Below the pieces are notes generated by a model that did no database searches, had not been told where the DNA came from, and was given only the letters and a program-made list of their open reading frames with translations. The translations under genes and the position numbers were made by a program. A stretch of 64,000 bases of DNA, from assembly GCA_049334165.1 (NCBI GenBank), contig JBEGHD010000006.1; one strand, written 5' to 3'. This DNA comes from JBEGHD01 sp049334165. Lineage in GTDB: Bacteria; Bacteroidota; Bacteroidia; Flavobacteriales_D; Sanyastnellaceae. Positions within the stretch are counted from its first letter, which is position 1; each line of letters begins with the position of its first letter. Below are positions 41,382 through 49,497 of the stretch, piece after piece.

Positions 41382-42296
41382 ATGTATTTCCTTCCCAAAT
41401 TTCGCAGAGGCATTTTTAATAGATATAGACGAGAGATGCCTGTTTTTGAGATGTTTCTCAAGGATATGAATCACCTCGGACTGCGAATCAAGAACAAACT
41501 CAAAAGAGGTTCGGCCTCTAAAACGCTGCTGGTTTATCCGCACTACCCAAGTCGGAGTTCCACGATCTACAAGGTTGGAAAAGCACTCAACTACGAGATA
41601 ACCAACAACCCAAAGAGCAACTTCGATTTGGCCATCTACTGGGAGTATCTCACCTATCGGGAAGAGTACCACTGGCTCGAGAAAGTGGCGAAAGAAAAGA
41701 GAGTGGTAAACCTCCACAGCCGCGACCTCAGCAAGGTTTTTACTGAGAAAGTAACAGCCGAAGTTTTTGGATACTCCACTTTCGTTGATCCTTTCACCTA
41801 CGAGGGAAAGATGGTTCAGAAGAGCAATGTGAATGCAACTCACGATGGTCAAGTGGTAGAAGGGCCATTGAAAGAAACCGAGGAAGGAGCGATCTACCAG
41901 TTGCTGATCGACAACTCCGTTGAAAACGAGTTGGTGATGGACATCCGCGTGGTCGTGGTGAATGGCGTTTTGGATTTCGTTTATCTCAAGTACCGTAACA
42001 ACTGGAGGAGATTTAAAACCACCATTAAGGCCGAGGTGAAGCCAAGCACAGAGGTTTTCTCCGAAGAAGAAATTCGCCTCATGAACGAGCTCTGCGAAAA
42101 AGTGAATCTCGAATACGGGGAACTGGATGTGCTGCGTGACAAAAAGAGCGGCAGGATCTACGTGATCGACATCAGCAACACCGCTCAGGGTCCGCCAAAC
42201 AACATCTCCAAAGAAGACTTTGATTTTGCGGTGAACGCCATCGCCAGGAGATTCGAAGAAGAGTTTGTGTTGAAAAATTCGAAAAATAACAAGTAA
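41382..42296 (+). CDS. ATP-grasp-like protein of unknown function
   Basis: 304 residues from ATG 41382. The C-terminal half looks like an ATP-grasp fold: LVMDIRVVVVNGVLDFVYLKYRN (about 185-210) and YGELDVLRDKKSGRIYVIDISNTAQGPP (about 260-287), where the Asp, the Asp-x-Ser-Asn and the GPP turn are in the place of the magnesium-binding motif of ATP-grasp ligases. The N-terminal half (about 40-130) contains YPHYPSRSSTIYKVGKALNY and VVNLHSRDLSKVFTEKV. No signal peptide. It is like hypothetical ATP-grasp proteins linked to polysaccharide genes, but no substrate can be named. It has its own promoter and precedes efp. Confidence 0.6.
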   Translation: MYFLPKFRRGIFNRYRREMPVFEMFLKDMNHLGLRIKNKLKRGSASKTLLVYPHYPSRSSTIYKVGKALNYEITNNPKSNFDLAIYWEYLTYREEYHWLEKVAKEKRVVNLHSRDLSKVFTEKVTAEVFGYSTFVDPFTYEGKMVQKSNVNATHDGQVVEGPLKETEEGAIYQLLIDNSVENELVMDIRVVVVNGVLDFVYLKYRNNWRRFKTTIKAEVKPSTEVFSEEEIRLMNELCEKVNLEYGELDVLRDKKSGRIYVIDISNTAQGPPNNISKEDFDFAVNAIARRFEEEFVLKNSKNNK

Positions 42297-42313
42297 GCTG
42301 ACGAACGGGGATG

Positions 42314-42344
42314 CTTGCCAATGCGGGCATTTCATTTATTTTTG
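42314..42344 (+). promoter_or_regulatory. Promoter of efp
   Basis: CTTG (42314-42317), 19 bp spacer, TATTTTTG (42337-42344): the same architecture as the rimP promoter. The efp ATG is at 42368, so an in-frame ATG at 42311 cannot be the start. Confidence 0.75.
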
Positions 42345-42367
42345 TCAGCAAACCGATTAGAAAAATT

Positions 42368-42934
42368 ATGGCAACTACTTCAGATATCAGAAACGGGCTG
42401 TGCATCAAGATGGACAACGACCTGTTCCAGGTGATAGAATTTCAGCATGTGAAACCAGGTAAAGGTCCTGCATTTGTCAGAACCAAAATCAAAAACCTGA
42501 ACAACGGAAAAGTACTCGACAAGACTTTTTCTGCAGGACACAAAATCGACCCGGTGCGAATCGAAACACGCGAATACCAGTTTCTCTATAAAGACGACAC
42601 CGGCTATCACTTTATGAACACTGAGAATTTCGAGCAGATCAACATTCAGGAACACCTGATTGACTCTCCGGAATTTTTGAAGCCAGAGCTGATTTGCAGC
42701 ATCGTTTTCCATGCTGAAGAGGAGCAAGTGCTGAGCTGCGAGGTGCCACATTTTGTGGAAGCAGAAGTGACTTATACCGAGCCAGGTGTGAAGGGTGACA
42801 CAGCCACAAACACTCTAAAGCCAGCGACTATCGATACTGGAGTAGAAGTGCGTGTGCCGCTGTTCATTAACACCGGGGACATGATTAAAGTCGACACAAG
42901 AACGAAAGAATACTCAGAGCGATTGAAGAAATAA
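42368..42934 (+). CDS. efp: Translation elongation factor P
   Basis: 188 residues from ATG 42368 (MATTSDIRNGL). Three beta-barrel domains of the EF-P fold. The tip of domain I is KPGKGPAF with a Lys at the position that is modified or contacts the peptidyl-transferase centre in other EF-Ps. The family signature near the C-terminus (KPATIDTGVEVRVPLFINTGDMIKVDTRT) is complete. EF-P relieves stalling at poly-proline. It has a strong promoter; a long gap with repeats and a terminator separates it from the lpxD paralogue. Confidence 0.97.
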   Translation: MATTSDIRNGLCIKMDNDLFQVIEFQHVKPGKGPAFVRTKIKNLNNGKVLDKTFSAGHKIDPVRIETREYQFLYKDDTGYHFMNTENFEQINIQEHLIDSPEFLKPELICSIVFHAEEEQVLSCEVPHFVEAEVTYTEPGVKGDTATNTLKPATIDTGVEVRVPLFINTGDMIKVDTRTKEYSERLKK

Positions 42935-42997
42935 TTTCAATGGCCAACCCATTAGCTTGGTGCTTTCCTGCTTGAATTTTAATGCTTTTTTCAAAGG

Positions 42998-43078
42998 TCT
43001 CTCGACTCCGCTCGAGAAACTCCCACCGCACCAGCCAGTTGCCTGCGGGCAAGCCGGTTGTCGAGCGGAGTCGAGACA
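42998..43078. repeat. Dispersed element, copy 2, with inverted 16 bp arms
   Basis: TCTCGACTCCGCTCGA at 43000-43015 recurs inverted at 43061-43076, 45 bp apart. Between them is GC-rich sequence with TTGCC-TGC-GGGCAA. The left part (42998-43031) matches 33197-33230 at 31 of 34 positions in reverse orientation. The rest of the 42935-43221 gap holds only this element and a terminator. Confidence 0.75.
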
Positions 43079-43138
43079 CAGGGAAAGAGTTTGCTAACCA
43101 TGGCAAATTCAAAAAAGGCGACTTCAAAACAAATCTCT

Positions 43139-43174
43139 AAAAAATGCTTCCGACACCTATCGGGAGCATTTTTT
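43139..43174. terminator. Terminator after efp
   Basis: Stem AAAAAATGCTTCCGA (43139-43153) / TCGGGAGCATTTTTT (43160-43174) with one T-G wobble and a 6 nt loop; the arms themselves supply T runs on both strands. Confidence 0.85.
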
Positions 43175-43221
43175 ATATGCAGTCAATTGGTTAATTTCGT
43201 TCACAAATCTGAAGTAGGAAA

Positions 43222-44151
43222 ATGAAACTATCCCCATCCAAAACACTCGCTGAAATTGCTGAAATGCTCGGTTGCGAGTATGTTGGTGACCCCAACCACG
43301 AAGTCTCAGGAATCAACGAAATCCACAAGGTGGTGCCCGGAGATCTGGTTTTTGTGGACCATCCAAAATATTATGACAAGGCGTTGCAATCAGCCGCTAC
43401 CACTATCTTGATCGACAAAGAAGTGGATTGCCCTGAGGGAAAGGGATTGCTCGTTTCAAAACATCCATTTGACGATTTCAACAAGCTCACCAAAAAGTTC
43501 AACCCCTTTACTCCGTGGACGGAAGAACAGGACGAGTCCGCTGAGATCGGAGAGGACACAATCGTGCATCCGAGGGCAGTAATCGGACCCAAAGTGAAAA
43601 TTGGAAAGCGCTGCATTATCCATTCCGGAGTTGTTATTTATGACGACACGGTGATTGGTGACGATGTGATTATTCATGCGAATGCCGTGATTGGGGCCAA
43701 TGCTTTTTACTACAAGAAGAAAGGAAAAGAATACGACCGCATGCACACTTGCGGAAGAGTGGTGATTGGCAACAAAGTGGAGCTCGGTGCTTGCACCACT
43801 GTCGACCGCGGAGTTACTGGCGACACCATTATTGGAGATGGCTGCAAATTCGATAACCACGTGCACATCGGCCACGATAGCGAAATTGGAAAAAACTGTC
43901 TCTTTGCGGCTCAGGTTGGCGTTTCCGGTTGTGTTTGGATCGAAGACAACGTAACGCTCTGGGGTCAGGTTGGCGTTCCCAGCGATTTACGCATCGGAGA
44001 AAACGCGGTTGTTCTAGGGCAGAGCGGACTCACAAAATCACTTGAACCAAATAAAACCTACTTTGGTAGTCCGGCAGGAGAGGTGCGCGAAAAGTTTAAA
44101 GAAATCGCCATGATCCGTAAATTGCCGAAGATTATCGAAAAACTGAAATAA
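43222..44151 (+). CDS. lpxD: UDP-3-O-acylglucosamine N-acyltransferase-like protein (LpxD family)
   Basis: 309 residues. An N-terminal LpxD non-repeat domain (about 1-100; ISGINEIHKVVPGDLVFVDHPKYY) is followed by a left-handed beta-helix of hexapeptide repeats from about residue 110 (VHPRAVIGPKVKIG, IIHSGVVIYDDTVIG, VTGDTIIGDGCKFDNHVHIGHD) with the candidate catalytic His in the last piece. LpxD adds the N-linked acyl chain in lipid A synthesis. Bacteroidota often carry a second LpxD-like gene beside efp, apart from the lpxD-lpxC-lpxA cluster (recollection), and this appears to be that copy; its exact substrate is uncertain. The phosphatase gene follows after 8 bp. Confidence 0.85.
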   Translation: MKLSPSKTLAEIAEMLGCEYVGDPNHEVSGINEIHKVVPGDLVFVDHPKYYDKALQSAATTILIDKEVDCPEGKGLLVSKHPFDDFNKLTKKFNPFTPWTEEQDESAEIGEDTIVHPRAVIGPKVKIGKRCIIHSGVVIYDDTVIGDDVIIHANAVIGANAFYYKKKGKEYDRMHTCGRVVIGNKVELGACTTVDRGVTGDTIIGDGCKFDNHVHIGHDSEIGKNCLFAAQVGVSGCVWIEDNVTLWGQVGVPSDLRIGENAVVLGQSGLTKSLEPNKTYFGSPAGEVREKFKEIAMIRKLPKIIEKLK

Positions 44152-44159
44152 GCTCCACC

Positions 44160-45392
44160 ATGTCTTCACGCCTGCTGCGACTCACTAAAAAGCTCGAATT
44201 AAAAGGTTATAAGCTCAATGCCCTTTTGGAAATTACGCAGGCTATCAACAAGAATCTCGATGTTGAAGAACTGCTCGATCTTTATCGCAATGTGCTCGTC
44301 AATCGGCTGGGCATCGAAAAGGTCATCCTCTTCGCTGAGGAAATGGGTAATTGGACCTGCATCCTAAAGGTGGGTGTAGCTGGTGAAATTCGCGATATCA
44401 AGGATGAATCTTTTTTTAATCAATCAGAATCGATCTCGCTTAACCTTACTTCAGGAGGCCAAACTGAGTCTTTCGATGTAGTCATTCCTGTGCATCACGA
44501 TGAAGTGCCACTCGCTTACCTCATGGTTGGCGATTTGGGAGAAGATGAAATCCGAATGAGTCCGGTGATCAAACACATGAAGTTCATTCAAACTTTGACG
44601 AACATCATTATCGTGGCCATTCGCAACAAGAAATTTATCGAGCAGAGTTTGGTTCAGGAGCGCATCAACAAGGAGCTCGAACTGGCTGCCGAAATGCAGT
44701 CGTTGCTGCTGCCCAAAGAATTTCCCGAGCACGAAGCTTACAAGGTCTCGGCAGTTTACAAACCTCACCAACAGGTTGGCGGAGATTACTACGACTTTCT
44801 TCAGCTCAACGATGAAGAAATCATGATGTGCATGGCAGATGTATCCGGAAAGGGAGTTTCTGCGGCTTTTCTGATGTCGAACTTTCAGGCTAATCTTAGA
44901 GCACTTTTTTCTTATCGCCAGCCAAACATGCTCGAGCTCATTCAGGAGCTTAACGAGCGCGTGATGTCGAGCGCTCGAGGAGAAAAGTTTATCACTTTTT
45001 TCGTGTGCATCTACAACCTGAAAACCCGAAAGCTGAAATACGTGAACTGCGGGCATAATCCACCGGTACTGACTGATGAGTCGGGAGATATCGAGCTGTT
45101 GAGTCTCGGAACTTATGGTCTCGGCATGTTCGATGAGATTCCACAAGTTAACCTCGGTGAGATCACCGTGAAACCAAACTCTACAGTGATGTGCTACACC
45201 GATGGACTGGTGGAAATGGAGAATGACAATCGCGAGGAATACGGCATGAAACGCTTGATAAATATTTTGCGAAAAGCTCACGAGCTGTCACCTTTAGACC
45301 TAAACAAGAAAATCATGCGTGAAATTGACGACTTCCGTGAGAGTCAGCCATACTTTGATGACACAGCGATTCTAAGCTGCCGGATTTTCTAA
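44160..45392 (+). CDS. SpoIIE/PP2C-type serine phosphatase with GAF-like sensor
   Basis: 410 residues, soluble. The N-terminal ~170 residues look like a GAF domain (LLEITQAINKNLDVEELLDLYRNVL, then VIPVHHDEVPLAYLMVGD). A helical linker (ERINKELELAAEMQSLLLP) leads to the PP2C_SIG (RsbU/SpoIIE) domain: GGDYYDF (about 201), ADVSGKGVSAA (about 221), NCGHNPP (about 297), YTDGLVE (about 345) and DDTAIL (about 400), giving the metal-binding Asp residues. Such enzymes dephosphorylate STAS anti-anti-sigma factors in partner switching. A STAS protein is encoded 17 kb away, not beside it. The 3' end overlaps the convergent polymerase gene by 21 bp. Confidence 0.9.
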   Translation: MSSRLLRLTKKLELKGYKLNALLEITQAINKNLDVEELLDLYRNVLVNRLGIEKVILFAEEMGNWTCILKVGVAGEIRDIKDESFFNQSESISLNLTSGGQTESFDVVIPVHHDEVPLAYLMVGDLGEDEIRMSPVIKHMKFIQTLTNIIIVAIRNKKFIEQSLVQERINKELELAAEMQSLLLPKEFPEHEAYKVSAVYKPHQQVGGDYYDFLQLNDEEIMMCMADVSGKGVSAAFLMSNFQANLRALFSYRQPNMLELIQELNERVMSSARGEKFITFFVCIYNLKTRKLKYVNCGHNPPVLTDESGDIELLSLGTYGLGMFDEIPQVNLGEITVKPNSTVMCYTDGLVEMENDNREEYGMKRLINILRKAHELSPLDLNKKIMREIDDFRESQPYFDDTAILSCRIF

Positions 45393-46841
45393 AGCCGGAC
45401 CGTCCTTTTCTTCTTCTTTGTGGTAAAGGTCGATGGCGACCAAAATGGCAATGAAGCCCCAGAATGGGATCGATGCTTTGTCTGTGTCCAAATAGTTGTT
45501 GAGCGTTCCGTGAATGATGTAAGTTACCCAGCCCAGGAAAGTAGATACGACAACGATTCGCCACTTCGGATTTTTCACAGTGAAGAAAAGCCTGAAACCA
45601 AGGTGCAGCACTACGTAGCATAGAATCAAAACAGTGATCGTTCCCATGAAACCCGTTTCGGCCAGCGGCCCAAGATATTCACTGTGTGCATTTCCTCCAT
45701 CGGCATTGTTGGTACTGATCCACGTGAGGTTTTCAGATTTCTGGTAGGGCGCATACTGAAACTGATAAGTGCCGGGACCAAATCCGAAAACTGGTTTTTC
45801 TTTAAACATCGATATGGCAGCATCCCAACGGTTGAGGCGCTCCAGGTTGGAGTTGTCTGAAGTTACATTCGAAATCGACTCCACGTGTTCGGCAAGTTCG
45901 TCCGAAGACTCCGAGGAGTTTCTTTTCAATTCAATTAGCAGTTGTTCCTGATAGTTCCAAATAAGAAAACCACTCACAAAAGTCACCACCAAAATGAGAT
46001 TCAAGCGTACTCTCAACACCATCAGAACGTAAAGAGCAGCTACTGCTGCCAGGCTCACCCAGGCCGCCCGTGTGTAGGAAAGAATGATTCCCACGACCAA
46101 AATAGCCACTGCCGAGAGTAGAAAAAAGCGAAGCAGTGGCGAGAATTTATTCATAAAGGACAGTCCGATAGCCGGAGGTAGAAACATGGCCAGCACAGCG
46201 CCATAAGATGTGTGATCCTTAAAAAATGGCGACATCACCCAGTGGCCCGCGTCCATGTCGAATCCGTATTGCGAGTGGTGGATGATGGTATAAATGATCA
46301 CTCCGGTCAGCGGGATGAGGTAGAGCACAAAGTACCTACGTATGTGAATTGGATTTTTAAAAATGTGCACGGCCAAAAAGTAGAAGGCTGCTATGAACCA
46401 CATCTTGGACAACAAAAATTTGAATGAAACCAGTGGCATGGTGCTCGTGATGCAGGTCAAAAACATCCAGGTCAAATAGCCATAGATCGCCAGTGAGACA
46501 GGGTGCTTGAAAATCTTCGGGTCTATGGACTTTCCGTAGAGTAACTTAAAAATGAAAAGAATCAGGATGCCAAAAAGCAGCGGCTCTGTGGGCAGGTAGA
46601 AGCCGATGTCGAGATGACCCAAATCAAGCTCCTCCAGATTCAACGACAGGGGAGTGCTGAAAACGACAAACAAAAGCAACAAATCGAGCCGCATGAAAGC
46701 CGCCCATAAAACCAGCATTACGAGCGGTAACAGCGCGAAGTAGTAAAACTCCAGCGCAATAAAAACCCCGTTGGCCAGGGCAAACAAAAGCCCGAGCGCA
46801 TAAAGCCAGTTGGTTCGTTGTTTTGCAGTGAGATTCAGCAT
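45372..46841 (-). CDS. O-antigen ligase/polymerase family membrane protein (Wzy-like)
   Basis: 489 residues with about twelve hydrophobic segments and one large periplasmic loop (about 295-390) that carries NLERLNRWDAAISMFKEKPVFGFGPGTYQF and NNADGGNAHSEYLGPLAETG. These two motifs are those of the Wzy_C/O-antigen ligase family, where the loop Arg and His are catalytic. The enzyme either polymerises repeat units or ligates a glycan to a carrier; the sequence does not separate the two. The adjacent Wzz-like gene 4 bp upstream favours the polymerase role. Confidence 0.88.
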   Translation of the reverse strand: MLNLTAKQRTNWLYALGLLFALANGVFIALEFYYFALLPLVMLVLWAAFMRLDLLLLFVVFSTPLSLNLEELDLGHLDIGFYLPTEPLLFGILILFIFKLLYGKSIDPKIFKHPVSLAIYGYLTWMFLTCITSTMPLVSFKFLLSKMWFIAAFYFLAVHIFKNPIHIRRYFVLYLIPLTGVIIYTIIHHSQYGFDMDAGHWVMSPFFKDHTSYGAVLAMFLPPAIGLSFMNKFSPLLRFFLLSAVAILVVGIILSYTRAAWVSLAAVAALYVLMVLRVRLNLILVVTFVSGFLIWNYQEQLLIELKRNSSESSDELAEHVESISNVTSDNSNLERLNRWDAAISMFKEKPVFGFGPGTYQFQYAPYQKSENLTWISTNNADGGNAHSEYLGPLAETGFMGTITVLILCYVVLHLGFRLFFTVKNPKWRIVVVSTFLGWVTYIIHGTLNNYLDTDKASIPFWGFIAILVAIDLYHKEEEKDGPALENPAA

Positions 46842-46845
46842 AGAG

Positions 46846-47871
46846 TTACAGCAGCCCTTCGCGTTTCATTCGCTGAAAATTCTCGAAAACAAGCAAGAGA
46901 ATCACGGTGAACACAAACGCTGAAACCACAGACATCACCACAATTAGCCAGCGAACCGGGTACGCTTTTTTATCGGGAACCTGTCCGCGGTTTACCACAA
47001 ATTTGGCTGGGATTGTTGAGGCCACATCGATCTTGAGCAGCTCGTAGTTTCCTTTTAGAATGGCCTCACGTTCGTAAGCTGACTCAATTAAAGTTTCAAG
47101 ACGTTGGTACTCACTTCCGTACTTGGCAATTTCCTGCATTTCTTCTTTGATGTTTTTTGCCTGAGTGGTCCGGCCTTCGCTAAGTGCTGTGGCGTATTGC
47201 TCGTTCATCCCTTCGATTTGAGTCACGTAGTCGAAGATTCCCAGCTCTCGCAGCTCACTCATCTCCGCTTCCATTTCTTTGATCTCGAGAAGCAGCTTTT
47301 GATACTCCGCTTCGGCCATGTCGAGTGCTTGCTGAGCTCGCTCATTTTTCAACCTATTGCTCACAGTGTCCACCATAGCGGCAATGTCGTTGGCAATGAG
47401 CATGGCTGTGTCTGGACTGGCATCCAAAACTTCCACTTCAACAGAACCAAACTTAGTGAGATTCGAGCTGATGTTTTCATTGTAAGCTTTGCTCATGAGG
47501 CTATTGGCTCCTTTCTGAGACGGGTCGATGTTGTAGTGCTCAAAGAGATCGTATTTGCGGATCACAAACTCCTGAACCTCGTGTGAATTGACGAGCTGCA
47601 AGAGCTGCTCTGCCTGCTCTGTTTCTCCGAGTTCCATCAAATCTTCACGGTTGTCTTCTTTCATAAAAGATCGACCGATAGAGTTGGTTGCTGCGGCAAA
47701 CATCCTCACTGAAGAGCGATATTTTTCCTGGATCATCAGCGAAGCGATTACCGAGATAATAGCGGCTATCACACAGACTACGATGATGATTTTTGACTTG
47801 CGAAAAAGAAACACCAAAAGGCTGTTGGACTTTAGGTGCGTGTTGTTTTCTGAAGGGGATTCTGAATTCAT
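46846..47871 (-). CDS. Wzz/chain-length determinant family protein
   Basis: 341 residues. Two membrane helices, one near each end (about 27-50, IIIVVCVIAAIISVIASLMI; about 303-328, RWLIVVMSVVSAFVFTVILLLVF), bracket a periplasmic domain with a long coiled coil (about 175-270, QALDMAEAEYQKLLLEIKEMEAEM). The segment before the second helix has the expected PAKFVVNRGQVPDKKAYP motif. No tyrosine-kinase domain is fused. Such proteins set glycan chain length or form part of the export channel. It lies between the Wzy-like gene (4 bp) and the flippase (69 bp). Confidence 0.9.
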   Translation of the reverse strand: MNSESPSENNTHLKSNSLLVFLFRKSKIIIVVCVIAAIISVIASLMIQEKYRSSVRMFAAATNSIGRSFMKEDNREDLMELGETEQAEQLLQLVNSHEVQEFVIRKYDLFEHYNIDPSQKGANSLMSKAYNENISSNLTKFGSVEVEVLDASPDTAMLIANDIAAMVDTVSNRLKNERAQQALDMAEAEYQKLLLEIKEMEAEMSELRELGIFDYVTQIEGMNEQYATALSEGRTTQAKNIKEEMQEIAKYGSEYQRLETLIESAYEREAILKGNYELLKIDVASTIPAKFVVNRGQVPDKKAYPVRWLIVVMSVVSAFVFTVILLLVFENFQRMKREGLL

Positions 47872-47940
47872 CTACTCAAAAAAAATTTTGGGGCAAAAAT
47901 AGTGATTTGTCCCACGGATGTTAGTTGTAGGTTTACTTTG

Positions 47941-49392
47941 CTAATTCTCTTGTTGGCGCTGTTTTATCAAAGCGAAAAAGCGCTTCACGCTGAGCATGCC
48001 AGTCAAAATTGCGAAAAGCAGCCCTGCGCCAGTCACAAATACAAACTCTAACTGCCATTTCCAGTTAATTATTGCCGTGCTCCAGGCGGTAGTTATCACC
48101 AAGATGACGAAGAAAGCTGTGCGCAATAAAAGCCCCCAATTCGGCCGGAACTTGAAGGCGTGCAGCATCAGTCCAATTTGAACAGCAAGAACCAATGCCT
48201 GCGTGACCAAACTCGCCAGTGCCGAGCCGTAGGCCATTTGCGTGGGGATGAGAAAAAAGTTCATGATAATATTCAGCGCCATTGCCGAAAAGGCCAGGAT
48301 GTTGAGCCATTTCAGCTTTCCACTGGCTGTGAGCAGCGAACCAAAAATGTAGGAGAGGCTGTAGGCGAGGAAACTGAACATCAAGAGTCCAAAAACCGGA
48401 GCAGCTTCATCGAGGTGTTTTGAAAACCTCAGACTGAGAATTTCTTTATCGAAAATGAAGCAAACAACAGCCAAAATAAAAGCACCACTGAAAAGCAGCT
48501 TAAACGAAAGGGCCACCAGCGGACCCACGTCATCCTTTTCTTTGAGCGCCCTGGAGAACATCGGCAAGAGCAAAACAGCAAAGAGATAACCGACCATGTT
48601 GGCGGCCTCGAAAAACCGATATCCCGAGGCGTAAATCCCGGCTTGCAGCGTTCCGTTGTCGAGCATTCGCTCGAGCATCACACCATCGGTTTTGTAGTGC
48701 ACCATCATAAAAAGAGTGAGCAGAGCGTAGGGAATGCTTTGTTTTAAAATGACCCTCGAAAAGATCGGTTCGATCCGTGGACGCAGTTTTCCTGTTTGGC
48801 GAACTACCAAAATCAGAACGAAAAGAGCCGTTAAAAAATAGGCGATCGTTTGTCCGTAGATGAACCATTCGATCTGAAACGGCTCGCTTGTGACTCCACC
48901 CCAAAGCAGAGCTCCCATCATGCCGATGAGCAGCAATCTATCTAGAATCGAAACCAGGCTGTCTTGCTTAAAAAGCTGCAGTGCCGTGAGGTTTGATCGC
49001 AGAAATAGAATGGTGGCAACGAGTCCCTGGTTAAAGGCGAGTACGACCAAAATCTCGAGTTGCTCGGTGGAGTAGCCAAAAGAAAAGCCAAAAACCAGCA
49101 CGGCAATCAGGTACAAAATGAAAAGAATTGCCCTGAGCGACAGCATCCCGGAAAAGTGTTTTCGCAGCAAGTGCTCATTTTGCGAGATGTGACGGGTGTT
49201 GAAGTTGGTCATTCCCATATCGAGAATGATGTTGAGAATGAAAGAGAAATTGATCAGCGCGAAGTAGTTACCGTAAACTTCGGCACCCACACGCTCGAGA
49301 ATTTCCATATCTATGAAAAAGATATAGAAAGGCTTCACCAGTAGATTGAGCAGCAGAAGTAATATGAGGTTGAAAACAAACCTTCTTTGCAT
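47941..49392 (-). CDS. Oligosaccharide flippase (Wzx/MATE-like)
   Basis: 483 residues, about twelve to fourteen membrane helices, of the polysaccharide biosynthesis protein / MVF superfamily. The N-terminal segment (LVKPFYIFFIDMEILERVGAEVYGNYFALINFSFI) and the central YKTDGVMLERMLDNGTLQAGIYASGYRFFE motif are typical. It would flip lipid-linked glycan units across the inner membrane before Wzy/Wzz act. First gene of the minus-strand polysaccharide set; it starts back-to-back with the glycosyltransferase gene. Confidence 0.88.
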   Translation of the reverse strand: MQRRFVFNLILLLLLNLLVKPFYIFFIDMEILERVGAEVYGNYFALINFSFILNIILDMGMTNFNTRHISQNEHLLRKHFSGMLSLRAILFILYLIAVLVFGFSFGYSTEQLEILVVLAFNQGLVATILFLRSNLTALQLFKQDSLVSILDRLLLIGMMGALLWGGVTSEPFQIEWFIYGQTIAYFLTALFVLILVVRQTGKLRPRIEPIFSRVILKQSIPYALLTLFMMVHYKTDGVMLERMLDNGTLQAGIYASGYRFFEAANMVGYLFAVLLLPMFSRALKEKDDVGPLVALSFKLLFSGAFILAVVCFIFDKEILSLRFSKHLDEAAPVFGLLMFSFLAYSLSYIFGSLLTASGKLKWLNILAFSAMALNIIMNFFLIPTQMAYGSALASLVTQALVLAVQIGLMLHAFKFRPNWGLLLRTAFFVILVITTAWSTAIINWKWQLEFVFVTGAGLLFAILTGMLSVKRFFALIKQRQQEN

Positions 49393-49497
49393 AGCGCGCG
49401 GTGGATCGAAAAATCGTGGCGCAAGATAATCATTCCTCAGTTGTGGCGGAATCCCTTAACTTCGCCCACCGTTTCATCAGAATACCATCGAAGTAAA

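Noticed and set aside
41226..42335. 369-codon minus-strand frame over the ATP-grasp-like gene
   Set aside because: Opposes a gene with a better promoter and protein pattern; crosses the HhH-barrel 3' end.
42311..42367. N-terminal extension of EF-P from ATG 42311
   Set aside because: The efp promoter (-33 at 42314, -7 at 42337) lies within it; family start is MATTSDIRNG at 42368.
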